A stretch of DNA of 64,000 nt from Cryptomeria japonica (taxonomy: Eukaryota; Streptophyta; Pinopsida; Cupressales; Cupressaceae). Shown one piece after another: positions 33,297 to 43,908 of the stretch (within the stretch, counting starts at the first letter, position 1; every line of letters begins with the position of its first letter). The translations under genes and the position numbers were made by a program. The stretch spans positions 182,302,977-182,366,976 of the forward strand of contig NC_081411.1 of the NCBI RefSeq assembly GCF_030272615.1, read 5' to 3'. Below the pieces are notes generated by a model. The model was not told the origin of the DNA, ran no database searches, and saw only the letters and a program-made list of their open reading frames with translations.

Positions 33297-33708
33297 CTTC
33301 TTTCTCTAAGGCATCTTTGTGATTAGTAAAGGGACTATCATATGTAATAAATGCTTCATCTCTAGAGGGAAGATCATGAAAAGAAGGTATTGAATCACGA
33401 GGACAAGTAGCCATAATATCATCCCCTTGCACCAAATAATCCTTATGAGAGAGGTAATTTTTAGGAGAAGGGCCACAATTCTCCAAAGATTCATCTTTAG
33501 GAGGGAGATCTTTGAAAGAAGTGTCCATATTCCCTTTTTGCACCAATTTACCCTCATTAATGCAATCAATTTTGGGAGAGTGTAAATCATAGCTATGAAT
33601 TAAAGGGAGAACTAAATTATAATCATATGCATGAAAGGGAACATCATGAACATCATTGAGGTAACTTGAAATTGAATTAGAAAAATAAGATAAGAACTCC
33701 ATATTCAT
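33226..33708 (-). CDS. Element C N-terminal unknown protein
   Basis: An open frame of 160 codons begins at the first ATG after the AT-rich leader and contains acidic repeats with recurring 'DLPxxDE' units ('FKDLPPKDESLENC', 'FHDLPSRDEAFITY', 'SLLSQDVSLGKK'). I do not recognise a family. It overlaps the protease frame by about 70 bases, suggesting that the two were one reading frame before an indel. Confidence 0.5.
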   Translation of the reverse strand: MNMEFLSYFSNSISSYLNDVHDVPFHAYDYNLVLPLIHSYDLHSPKIDCINEGKLVQKGNMDTSFKDLPPKDESLENCGPSPKNYLSHKDYLVQGDDIMATCPRDSIPSFHDLPSRDEAFITYDSPFTNHKDALEKEDEIISNFLDSLLSQDVSLGKKRN

Positions 33709-33779
33709 TTTTGATTAAACAAGAAACTCATATGTCATTTAACAATAATAATGTTCACCCCATACATGCATAGAAAATT

Positions 33780-34446
33780 GAATAAACGAGGGAAAATATA
33801 TTTTGAATTGGAAATTTTAAATTTGAATTTGAATTTGAAACGTGCAAAATAATTGAATAATACAAAATTGTAGGAAAAAGGATTACTCAATTAAATGAAA
33901 AAATGGATTGAAAGAATAAAGAGCAATAATGCAACCTCCTAGGAAATTGAAATTTAAAATTAGGATTATGTAAAAAAATAACCTCTTAATTTATAATTTA
34001 AAATTATCCAAAAGAGAGTGAATTTTAAAATTAGGGCCTTGTGAAGATAACCTCTTAATTTTAAAATTTGAAATGTTGAAATTTTGAATTGAAAGAATTA
34101 AATTTAAATTTAAAAATTAGGGTTTGTTTGATTAACTAGTTAATTTTAAAATTTAAATTGAAAATTGTAATGGTAAAATGTGAGAATTAATTTAAATTTA
34201 AAAATCAGGGCTCTATGATTTAACGTCTTAATTTTAAAATTTAAAATTGTCCACAAGAAAATTTAATTCAAAATTAGGGTCTTGTATAAAGAACCACTTA
34301 ATTTTAAAATTTAAATTTGAAAATAGATCTAAGATCGAAAATTAAAAAAATGGGAAATGTACAAAATTAATTTAAATTTAAAAATTAGGGTTTGTTTAAT
34401 TAACCACTTAATTTTAATATTTAAATTTGACATTGAAATTTTACCT
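33780..34446. repeat. AT-rich leader with repeated motif (element C)
   Basis: Extremely AT-rich sequence in which TTAATTTTAAAATTTxAAATT and AAATTAGGGTTT-like units alternate about seven times (for example near 34010, 34060, 34140, 34225, 34300 and 34400). The same units continue beyond the LINE at 40140-40480. On the element strand this is the 5' leader between primer site and first gene. Confidence 0.65.
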
Positions 34447-34459
34447 AAGATTGCAATTT
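34447..34459. repeat. LINE target-site duplication, left copy
   Basis: AAGATTGCAATTT here and AAGATTTCTATTT at 40120-40132 agree at 11 of 13 positions and flank the LINE exactly where its sequence should end. I read them as a decayed target duplication. Confidence 0.5.
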
Positions 34460-34592
34460 GTTTTCATGAATAGGCCTTCTCTATTAATAAGGAATATTAA
34501 AGTACATATTCACAAAAAAAGGTCGAGGGATACAAGATCACCCCGCGAGAGTCACTCGGCCAATGACCGAATACAAAAAACATGACAACAAG

Positions 34593-37500
34593 CTATTCAT
34601 CAAAAACTTCCTCAGGCAGCCAAAGTAGTGGCAGCTGAGGGAGGAGGATCAGGGTCATCTTTTTTGCCCCATACATCAGCGAGGCTAGGGGTTGGGTCTG
34701 GCATAGGCCACCCATCTTTAGGATCTCTTTCAATTTCTCCTTCCTCTTGCCTGGGAGGTGAGATTGCCAAGAGCAGATGAGGAAACTTGGAGGTGGTGGC
34801 AGAGGGCCACCCAAAATCAGTAGCATGAGGACTAAAGGCCATGGGAGCATCAGAGGGCCACCCTGAGCCATGTCGTGGTGGGGAAGCTGAGCGGCAACAC
34901 CAAGGAACATCTCTCCTGCCCGAGGGGCGACAGGGAGGCTGAGACCATGGGGTCTGAGAGAAGCAGGCGGAGGAGCTGCAACCGTGCCGACGCCCACATG
35001 GCAGAGTACGATTGGCAGAGATAGAGTCTGGCGGTACTCGGGCAATCACACAAGGGGAATTAACCCAGTGTTGGAAGAGCTCCTGAAGGTGGGCCACCTT
35101 GTTAGCTTGAACCTGAATCTGCATTAATACATTGTTACAAAGGTAAGCTTTAGCATAAACCGAAACATTAATATCCAAGTAGCTGTAAGAAAAAATAACA
35201 ACATTTCTATCCTTCCAAAGAATGAAAAGGATCTCCATTCTGAAAGCATGCCATATATAGGAGAATTTGAAGGGGATTCTAGGTGAATCACCCAGAAGAG
35301 AGATGTGCTAGAAAAATGGTTCAGGCCAAAAAAAGTTAGGAATCCAGCTCCAATACTATTGATCTCTTTTACAAAACCAAAAGATGTGCATAAAAGTTTC
35401 TTGGTGACCACAAAAAGGGCATCAAGGGTCAGGCACTCACAAAAGCTTGAGTCTAGAACCCAAAGGCAGACCTTGAAAGAGAACACACCAAGAAAAGTGA
35501 GCAATCTTAGGCTCGGTGATGGTGGACTAGACAGCCAAAAATCTGAATCTCTAGGAAGTCTGGGAAGACTGCAAGTGCGGGCACTGGTTGAGAGTATGAA
35601 CCATAGGCAAATGAGGAACCAACTAGAGATAACCCATTTTGGGTTTGTAGTTGGTGAAAGGAGTCCAAGGATACCATTTCTAATCTTTCCACCAAGGTTT
35701 AACATACAAAATACCAAGCTTATGAAGAAAATTTGAGGTTAGGGTCGAAACCAATAGGTCATAAGTCTACCGATTTGGCTGAGATAGGCAAAATAGGACC
35801 TAGAGGTCCTCTCAAGATTGGGGGCTCATAGTAGATCTGGAAAAAATATCCTTAGGGGTACGAATGTCGCACTTATGAAAGCTCAGAGCACTAATACCTT
35901 GAGTTTTAGCCAAAAGGAACCCTTGCACCTAAAAAAGAGGGGACAACCAGAGATTGTGTTGGTTCATGGACAATCTATCTTGAAAGCCATCGCCGGCCCA
36001 CTACAGCCAAGGCTTGATAGCTTCCTAAGCACATTAGATACTTTTGACGAGAAAAGAACCTTGTATCTAAATAGGGTCTGTCATGGTGAGCAAGGTTTGC
36101 AAGCCTATCCCCTTCCAAGCTAGCCTTTTAGAAGGAAAGCTTGAAGAAATGCAATGTCAGAGAAGAATTTTCCAAGCCTCATCTCCAGATAAGGCTCTGA
36201 TAACCCATTTGGCACATAAGGCTAGCTCTTGGTTCTGGGTGGAAATAAGGCCGAGCCCTCCAGATTCCTTAGGGAGACAACAATCCTCCCAAGAAACCCT
36301 ATGAAAACCATGATAGTTAGACTTTGAGGCCCAAAGAAAGGCCCACAAAAGTCTTTCCAACTTCATGTAAGAGACCTTTGAAGGAGCCCAACATGAAGAA
36401 TAGTAAACATGAGTGTCGGCCAACACTCTGGAATAGACTTGGAATTTACTAGCCAAAGAGAGAGGCTTGGTGATCCAGTAGGCAAGTTTTTTCTCTATTC
36501 TGTCTAAGACCGCTTGCTAGAGATCTGAAGGTGAAGCTTGGAAGGTGAAAGGAATGCCCAGAAAGCAAAATTTTTTGCCATGCTAAACCCATTTCCAGCC
36601 ATACTAAAGGATCCAAGCGGAGTAGGAAGAAAGGACTGTTTGTAACATTGCATCTTGTGCCACTAAATGGCCGAACCAGAAGCTGAGCAAAAAGTGTTAA
36701 GACATTGAAGAGCGGACTACACATTATCTTCATCCGCAATGAGAGCGAGAAAGGAATCATCAGTGTAGTGACCATTAACAAGCTGGGAAGGTGACTCAGG
36801 CAGGGAGATACCACAGACATGCCCAACAGTGATAGCATTAGCAAGTAAGTAACCAAACCCTTCTGCTACAAGAACATATAAGGCCAAAGCCAAAAGCCAC
36901 CCCTGTTGAATGGATCTGAAAAGGCCAAAAGCCTCAGATTGTCGACCATTAATGGTAATGTAAGCCAAGGCATCCTCAAAGAGCATCTGCACAAATTGGA
37001 TGAATCGGGGACCAAAGCCTAGGGCTTTAAGCATAGCCAAGATAAAAGGCCATCCAATGTGATCATAAGCTTTAGCAAAGTCAATCTTAAGAAAGATTGC
37101 TTGCTATTGAGAGTGTCTAGCCCAATCCATACCTTCCCAAACAACAATAATATTTTCCAGAATAAACCTGGATTTAATAAATCTAGTCTATTCCGAGCAG
37201 ACAATAAGAGGAAGGAGATACCAACTCTTAAGAGCCAAAGCTTTGGAAATGATTTTATAAGAGACATTAAGAAAGGTGATAGGCTGCCAATTGCAAATGT
37301 CCTCTAGGTCCCCAGCCTTAGGGATAAACTTGATGTTACCCTCATTAATCATTTTTCTGAAAGAGCGGGAATGAAAAGTTTCCAAATAGACCTTATGAAG
37401 GTTAGGACCAACACAAGGCCATAGAGCTTTGTATAATTCACAAGAGAAGCCATCACAACCTGAGGCTTTGTCATCTGCCATAGAAAAACTGACTTCTTTT

Positions 37501-38866
37501 ATATCATCAATGGTCAGTAAGAGATCACAAAAGGCCTATTGTGAGTCAGAGAGCTGTTTAGGAACAACAACTAAGAAATCTTGTAAGGCTTGGGTTCGGG
37601 CCAGAGAATCTTCTTGCACTGTGAACACCTTCTCATAATGACGGGCAAAGGCTTACAAAATGTTAGGCAGCTCGGTGAGAAGATCTTGTCCCTCTTTTAT
37701 TTTCTTAATCTCAATAGAGGTGTGACAGGCACGTAGAGCCAGGAAGAACTCCTTAGAAGCTCTATCTCCCACCTTAAGCTAATGTAATCTGGCTTTGATT
37801 TGAGCTCCTCTGGCAGAGTGACTATCAACAACTTGCTTTTGATGTTAGAGCTGGGCTAAATGGAGTTTCAAGGTAGAATCAAAGGGATTCAAAGCCAAAG
37901 CTTATGTGGCAGCACATAGAGCTTTGGTGGTCACCATATGACTGCCTGCGGTAGATGGCAAGTTGCCTACCATAAATGTGTAGAAACCTCGTAGAACAGG
38001 AAATGGCATCATGTCAGCACTCAATCAAACCAGTGTGATGACGGGGCCTTGGCTCAAGATTCCACACTCTTTGAATGTGGGTCATCGTGGATTGATGGTG
38101 TAAAGGAGATGTGTTGAGGTATAATTGCATTTTAGAAGGACGTTGCCTAGTTGTGTGCCATTAAATGCTAAACTTTATGGGGAAGTGGTCTGACAACATC
38201 ACATCAACAAGAGGAGTGACGGATAGATCAAGATCTTTAGAAAAAGAGAAAAAAGATTGTGCAGATATCATAGCATGATCAAGCCATTTAAGAATTATGT
38301 CAAAGCTAGCTTTGAAATTAGACCATGTGCCAGACCCCACCAAGACCCAATTTATTACACATATAATACCAGGCTTCCTACTCTCCAGCTATCCAGCAGA
38401 AAGGCAAAAAACCATCCTTATTAGAATCCACCTCAACCATATTGAAGTCCCCACACATGACCCAAGTGGAAAGAGGAAAATTATCCGTAATCCATTGCCA
38501 GAGGTATGATCTTTCAACTGAATCATTGGGAGCATAAACATTAAAGATCCCAACATAATGATTATCAATAGAAAGAAAAACCTAGATGATGCATTGCATG
38601 GGATCAACCCCATGAGAAATAACTGTAGAGCACCACCGAGGTGCAATGAGAGTGACAACTCCCCGTTGAGTAGCTTCATGCTGGGATGAAAAAATAAGGC
38701 TATCTGACCAAATAACATGGCATGCAGGATTAAGCATGAAACCTACAATTTTAACCTCCAGAAGGCAAAGAATATCTAGGCCTAAAATACGTTGATGGAT
38801 ATCTCGAACAAAATACTTTCTAGCGAGGTTTGTGAGACCTCAAACATTCCATGAGATGTAATTCAT
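34593..38866 (-). pseudogene. LINE ORF2: endonuclease and reverse transcriptase, broken
   Basis: The start ATG at 38866 opens 'MNYISWNV' followed by a stop where 'RGL' is expected, then the endonuclease: 'RSYLWQWI', 'WVMCGDFNMV' (catalytic GDFN) and 'LSDHFPI' near 38170. Reverse transcriptase follows: 'KASGCDGFSCELYK', 'FIPKAGDLEDICNW' near 37320, 'DFAKAYDH' near 37070, and 'YTDD' at about 36756-36767 in place of the usual [YF]ADD. The zf-RVT-like end lies at about 35500-34600. The enzyme would nick target DNA and copy the LINE RNA in place. At least three frames and many stops are needed to follow it, so it is inactive. Confidence 0.88.
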
Positions 38867-38879
38867 GACAAAACCAACA

Positions 38880-40047
38880 TATCATTTTCGTCCCCAAGAG
38901 AGGAGAAACTATTGTGTAAAAAATCCTATTCACCACTGGAGATGACTCACCATTTTTCTAAACCACCATCTACAATCTCTGCACGCCCCGAGGGGCTGCA
39001 AGAATGGTGTAGAGAGTGTGGAGAAGAAATTGCTAACATAGCCTGAGCAGTGCACACCCAAGGAGAGCAAGCAACACCCTTAGAAGAAGAATTCCCCTAT
39101 TGAGAAAGGTTTGAAACCGAAGTCATTTGACAAGATAGAGACTACACAGGAGGATCCATTGTCAGTTGAGAACCTGAACCGATGGGAGTCTTTTGGGCTG
39201 AAACCGCAAGGTTTTTTCCTTTACGAACCACCATGGTCCATTCATCCTTCTTGGCTCCCTCCACTAGTCGAGAGCCAGATTCCTTAACAAGGGGTTTTAA
39301 TTTTAGAGTTGCCAAGGGACAATCCCTAATCTTGTTCTCCATTGATTGGCATTGATAACAAGTGTTGGGTAAGTTCAAATAAAGCACCTTCTGGGTGAAG
39401 GTGGTACCGCCCACTTGAATATCAATAGTTTCTTTCAAGTTGTGAGAAAGATTGACCTCAACACATACCCTCTTTTGAGAGTGAGCATTAAAAAAATGGC
39501 CTTGCTCGAGGCAAACAACTTTGCCAATAGACTGAGCAATGGTTTGCATGAAGGGCCAACAAGGCAAAGGAAGACCAGGGAACTCAACCTAGACTGGAAC
39601 TCACAATTGTTTTTCATCTAAAACAGAGAAATCATGAGACTAGCGCTGGAAGACTAGAAGGGATGACCTAACAGTCCACGGACCATGAGAGAGAATAGCC
39701 TTGACATGATAATGGTTTGAAAGGCGAAACAAAAAGAAACCTTCCATGAGACTTTGGACACCATCAATTTGGACTCCATGAGGAGACCAGGCTATGGAAA
39801 CCCAGTCTCGAAGCATTCTTTTAGGAGGGATCCTACCCACAAAATATCCTATCAAAGTACACTTTTCAATCTAGTCACAGGTATTGTCAAAGTCCTAAAC
39901 AAGAAGTACAACATCAGGTGAGGACATACCTCGTGAAACACTTTTGGTACAAACTTGCGAGGATGTTTTCTTGGAGGTGCCATGAGGTTCCATTGCAGCA
40001 ACTCTAGCACCAACATCAACTATTGGGCTAAAGTTGGTTAGAGCCAT
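38880..40047 (-). pseudogene. LINE ORF1: DUF4283 and zinc knuckle, broken
   Basis: Starting 'MALTNFSPIVDVGARVAAME', the frame is interrupted by stops but shows DUF4283: 'LIGYFVGRIPPKRML', 'GFFLFRLSNHYHVKAIL' and 'GPWTVRSSLLVF', then 'VCVEVNL' and a knuckle 'CYQCQSMENKIRDCP' in which the His is replaced by Asn. ORF1 binds the LINE RNA. The C-terminal 100 codons are weakly defined. Confidence 0.8.
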
Positions 40048-40498
40048 AATAAACACAAAAAATCCCACAGTAAATGCAGTTTGAAACACACAGGATGAAA
40101 CACGCAACCTCAAACCCTCAAGATTTCTATTTTGAATTTAAACTAGAAACCAAATTTGAAGAGGGAAATTCAAAATTTAAATAACCCACAAACTCAATTT
40201 TAAAATTTTAAAAAATTAGGGTATTTGAAATTAACCACTTAATTTTAGAAATTAATTGTGAAATTTGTCTTGTAGATGAAATTTTGAATTATGAAATTGA
40301 AAAATTTCTAAGATCTGAAATAATTTATCCATATTAAGCAATTGACAAGCTCAATTTTGAAATAAAAACCTAGGGTTTTAATGAAATTAACCTCTAATTT
40401 TTAAAAATTTGGAAAAAAGTCAAACTTGTAAATGAAAATTTGAATTTTAAATTGCATACACTCAAATTTGAAAACAAAACTCAGAATTAACAGTGTAA

Positions 40499-40514
40499 GA
40501 CATCGGGTTCACCA
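40499..40514 (-). promoter_or_regulatory. Element C primer-binding site
   Basis: GACATCGGGTTCACCA on the plus strand, TGGTGAACCCGATGTC on the element strand, three bases from the 5' LTR. It shares TGGTGAACC with element A but differs beyond it. The tRNA is not identified. Confidence 0.6.
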
Positions 40515-40517
40515 AAA

Positions 40518-41759
40518 TGTAAAGTGGAAAATTGAACCCTAGTGATTCCCCACCTAGGAGAGAGAAAGGAAATCACTAGGATGATTTTCACTTGGGAGAT
40601 ACTTTACATTCAAAAGGGGGGTTGAATTCACTAGATCCAAAACCTAGAGTGAATAAGGATTTGACTACTAAGTGAATTACAAGGGTGTAATGCAATTTAC
40701 CCTCTTTTGTAAGTAGAAGAGTTGACTTGTTGACTATGCAGAAAATGAAGACAAAATGGGTAAAATAAGGAGCTACCGATTTGGGATTACGTTGTAACTT
40801 TGGATTTGAGGTATTTAGACTGATACAAACCTGGCCTACAAATTTGGAGAAAATTTGTCGATACCAAGTTGAAGTTGCATCTGGTCGTCCAAATAATCCG
40901 CGAGTTGAAAATGCTTTTTTTGTCCCTGCAAATAAAGCCTAAATATGCAATTATAGTTGCACGCCTGCAACCTACACACAAAAAAGAAGGGTTCTAGATA
41001 GGGGTTTTCCTTAGTCAAACCTCAATTGATGAATCAACCTTGAAAGAAAGTAATTGCAAATGCTTAAATGTAAATAATGGAAATGTATATCTAATAGATC
41101 TACAATTTGTTGATGATGGTTGCTTTGCTTGTTGAATGTAATCACAAGTGTTGTATGAAATGGCATGTAACATGACAATACCCTAACACACACACATGCT
41201 TGCAAATGAATGTTGCAATGTTTCTCCAATGGATGAATGAAGAAGACACTTGAAGAAGAAGACTTGATGGATTCTTGAAGACTTGAATGCTTGATGACAA
41301 TGATGGAGACCTTCCACTTGTTTACCCAATTTTTGCTTATCTTCACTCATCTTTGCATAATTTCTTCTTATTTTTGCATATGAAAATGAGAGGACTAGAT
41401 CTCTTTTTATACTTTCCCAGGAGGATTAATTTTTCATCTCACCAAAGGCTGACATAAAGCAAATTAGATCTCGAAGAAAAAATTGGGTCCAAGGGTCAAA
41501 TGAACCCATTTTAGGGTCACCCAAAGAGGGAGGACATGGGCGCCATGCCCCTGTCCAAGGGGTACAGAGGCCCCATGCCCATATATTGCCCTATTTTGGG
41601 GCTTGGAAAGGGTCACAAGGTGACACAAGGGCTGAAATGGGAGGAGATTTGGAAGAATGATGCATAAAGGGATCCCAATTGAGTAGGAAGATGCAGTCAC
41701 CAAGGTGAGAGCCTAAAATGCAATGAAAATTGCAAGGGTCACAATTTTATGATGCTACA
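40518..41759 (-). repeat. Element C 5' LTR (right)
   Basis: 1242 bp, TGTAAAGTGG...GCTACA. The part from 40728 matches 28904-29936. The first 210 bases contain an imperfect inverted pair around AATCACTAGG (40540-40580). Confidence 0.85.
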
Positions 41760-42426
41760 AGACCTAACATGATCATTGTTATTGAAACTTTGATGTCTCT
41801 AGCTAATAGCTTTGTGATAGAATGGTGATTTGGTTTACCACAATTGATGTCATTTAATCATAGCTTTTAAAATTAAAATACCATCTTTTGATTACTCCTT
41901 GAATAAGGTCTTTATCTATTTTTTATTTAGCAAATTTCTCATTACCTAGATATCTATCCCAAGATTAATTATCTTCCTTTGATAAATATTTTAAATTTCT
42001 CTTTGTATCTTTTCAATGCAAGAATTTATTTCTCACAAATATGATATTCCTATCACTTGGAAAAAGATTAACATGTATCCTTATATTTTACTTTTCCATG
42101 AAAGAATTCATGGCTTAGTAAAAGAAAGAAGGTGCCAATTGTAATATTTATTATTTGGGAACTCGAGACATTGAGGTTCAATTTATACGAGTTCTTGGGA
42201 AGTCCTTCATCCCATTATGGTAATTATTTTTTCAAATTTCTTAAGAACTATTCTTGTGCTTTGGAAAAGTCCTTAAAAAAGGGTGATATTATATAATATT
42301 AAACTACATTTTTAAATTTATGTCTTCTAGTAAGTGTTGAATATTTGGACAACTGAGGGGGGGAGGTGGTGAATCAATTGACAATAAAAATCTTCTTTAA
42401 ACTTTATTCACATATCTAGAATAACT
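41760..42426. other. Spacer with a fragment of an older LTR
   Basis: No gene seen. From about 42337 the sequence TGTTGAATATTTGGACAACT followed by a G-rich run and GGTGAATCAATTG reads, on the minus strand, as the 3' end of a Copia LTR. Element D begins 90 bases further on, so it probably inserted into this older LTR. Confidence 0.45.
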
Positions 42427-43834
42427 TGTTGGCATATGATGAACTGGCATGTTGATATGATGATAATGTATGTTGTCATTGATGTCAATAAGTGTAAGTG
42501 AACTGATATGTAGATTAAAAGAAGTTGGTGAGCCAGTATGAAGAGGTATGAAGACGTGCAGTGAACCAGTGTTGAGGTTTCACTAAGTGTGACTACCGGT
42601 TGGTAGTCTCAGCTCTAGGGTTACCGATTTGGAAATCCAGCCTATGCAATGCAACCGATGATACTCTATGATGAGTTAGCTAAGAGATGAGGATGAGATC
42701 GAGGTACCATGTCATCTTTGTGCACGTGAAGGATTTCCTTGAGGATCTTGCATGAGAAGATCGACTGCATTAAAATTCTACCTCGAGAATGAACATTCTT
42801 CTTAGCGGTATGAGATGAAAGAATGAAGAGTTACTAATTCCCATGTGTGGTGAATAATGAACGATGTAGATTGTCTTGTGAACTATTTGGAATTGTATTG
42901 CTCTATGCAAAGTGTTTGAACAGTCAAGATTAGACCGCCTGTAATGTAAACCTAAAATTCTTAGGGTTTAGGGTTTATGCCACCGACCTAACTGTTGTCT
43001 ATAAGGTCATTGATGCTCGTTATTGTAAGTTATTGGCAAATGTTGTGTGTGTATCCAAGTGATGAGATACTTGTCAGACTAGTAAAAGAAAACTGCAGAG
43101 TGTGATTGCAGAGTAGAATCGAAAATGATCTTCCTTAGCATATAGTGTTGTTATGAGATCAAAGGTTTTACCTATTATCTTCTAATCATTTCAACAGTTG
43201 GAAAATCCCTTTATCGGGTAGATTTAATAGGCTTACTACAAATCCTCTAACTAGGTGACTCAATTTTGTTGAGTTATTTAAATCCTCTAGCAAGGTAACC
43301 TTTAACAGGGTATATAGCCATCCTTTAACTGGGTAATCTTTAACAAGATCGGTTTCTAGTAGAACCTTATTGTAGAGTCTTTAACCGAACTAGGCTCCTA
43401 ACAGAGCGAACTTCAAAAAAGTTCAAAAACAAGCTTGTGGGTATTCATCCTCACCGTGGTTTTTCCCATTTGGGTTTCCACGTGAAAAAATCTGTGTCAT
43501 GTGTTATGCATTTTTCATGTGATACTTTGTTTGAGTGATTATGCATGCAGAGTTATTAGGGTAAGGTATTACTATTATACCACATGCATATATTTATGGG
43601 TGAAGTTGTTATCAAGTATTGAATATATTTGAAGTGTTTAGACTTATTAGTTTATGGTGTCTGAAGTCTTACTATGTTCAATCAGTATTCCCATGGTTAA
43701 GTTCAGTAATGAAGACAACCAATTGGTATTGCTTTAACTTGATAAGTTGTTGAGAAATTTTTTGTCTGTACTGATTCACCCCCCCCCCCCTCTTAGTACC
43801 AGTTAGGGTATCTGTTGTTCATCATTATTCATCA
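42427..43834 (+). repeat. Element D 5' LTR
   Basis: 1408 bp, TGTTGGCATATG...TTCATCA. It shares with the reverse of B's LTR the CACCGTGGTTTTTCCC motif (about 43453) and the array of CCTTTAACAGGGTA-like units (about 43180-43400). A run of ten C near 43779 precedes the end. Confidence 0.87.
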
Positions 43835-43848
43835 ATTGGTATCAGAGC
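43835..43848 (+). promoter_or_regulatory. Element D primer-binding site
   Basis: ATTGGTATCAGAGC directly follows the LTR; a perfect match to the initiator tRNA-Met primer site. Confidence 0.93.
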
Positions 43849-43908
43849 ACCTCCAAGTCCTCGATGATATAAGCTTAACCACTTGAGGTAAAAGATCCTG
43901 CATTAATT

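Larger units (their letters stand above)
34460..40119 (-). mobile_element. L1-type LINE inserted in element C
   Basis: A roughly 5.66-kb non-LTR retrotransposon with both open reading frame regions in normal order on the minus strand: ORF1 (DUF4283 plus zinc knuckle), then ORF2 (endonuclease, reverse transcriptase, C-terminal zf-RVT region). It interrupts the AT-rich leader of element C and is flanked by the imperfect duplication described at 34447-34459. A long pure poly-A tail is not visible. The copy carries many stops and frameshifts. Confidence 0.85.
28904..41759 (-). mobile_element. Element C: Ty3-like protease-encoding element without polymerase, interrupted by a LINE
   Basis: Related LTRs at 28904-29936 and 40518-41759 bound the element; the left copy lacks about 210 terminal bases. 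Orientation is minus, shown by the primer site next to the right LTR and the tract AAAGTGGGAGATAAA next to the left LTR. After removing the LINE, the internal region is about 4.9 kb. It carries three minus-strand open frames (unknown acidic protein, aspartic protease, CCHC-like finger) and no reverse transcriptase or integrase. It is the same family as element A by LTR similarity, primer site form, finger sequence and hairpin. It resembles the class described as TR-GAG non-autonomous elements. Confidence 0.82.

Noticed and set aside
35305-35736. Plus-strand open frames across 34.6-39.6 kb
   Set aside because: Shadows of the minus-strand LINE ORF2 and ORF1.
43779-43789. Run of about ten C as a special structure
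   Set aside because: It is the C-rich run usual near the 3' end of these LTRs (also near 2487 and 3595), lengthened by slippage or sequencing error.
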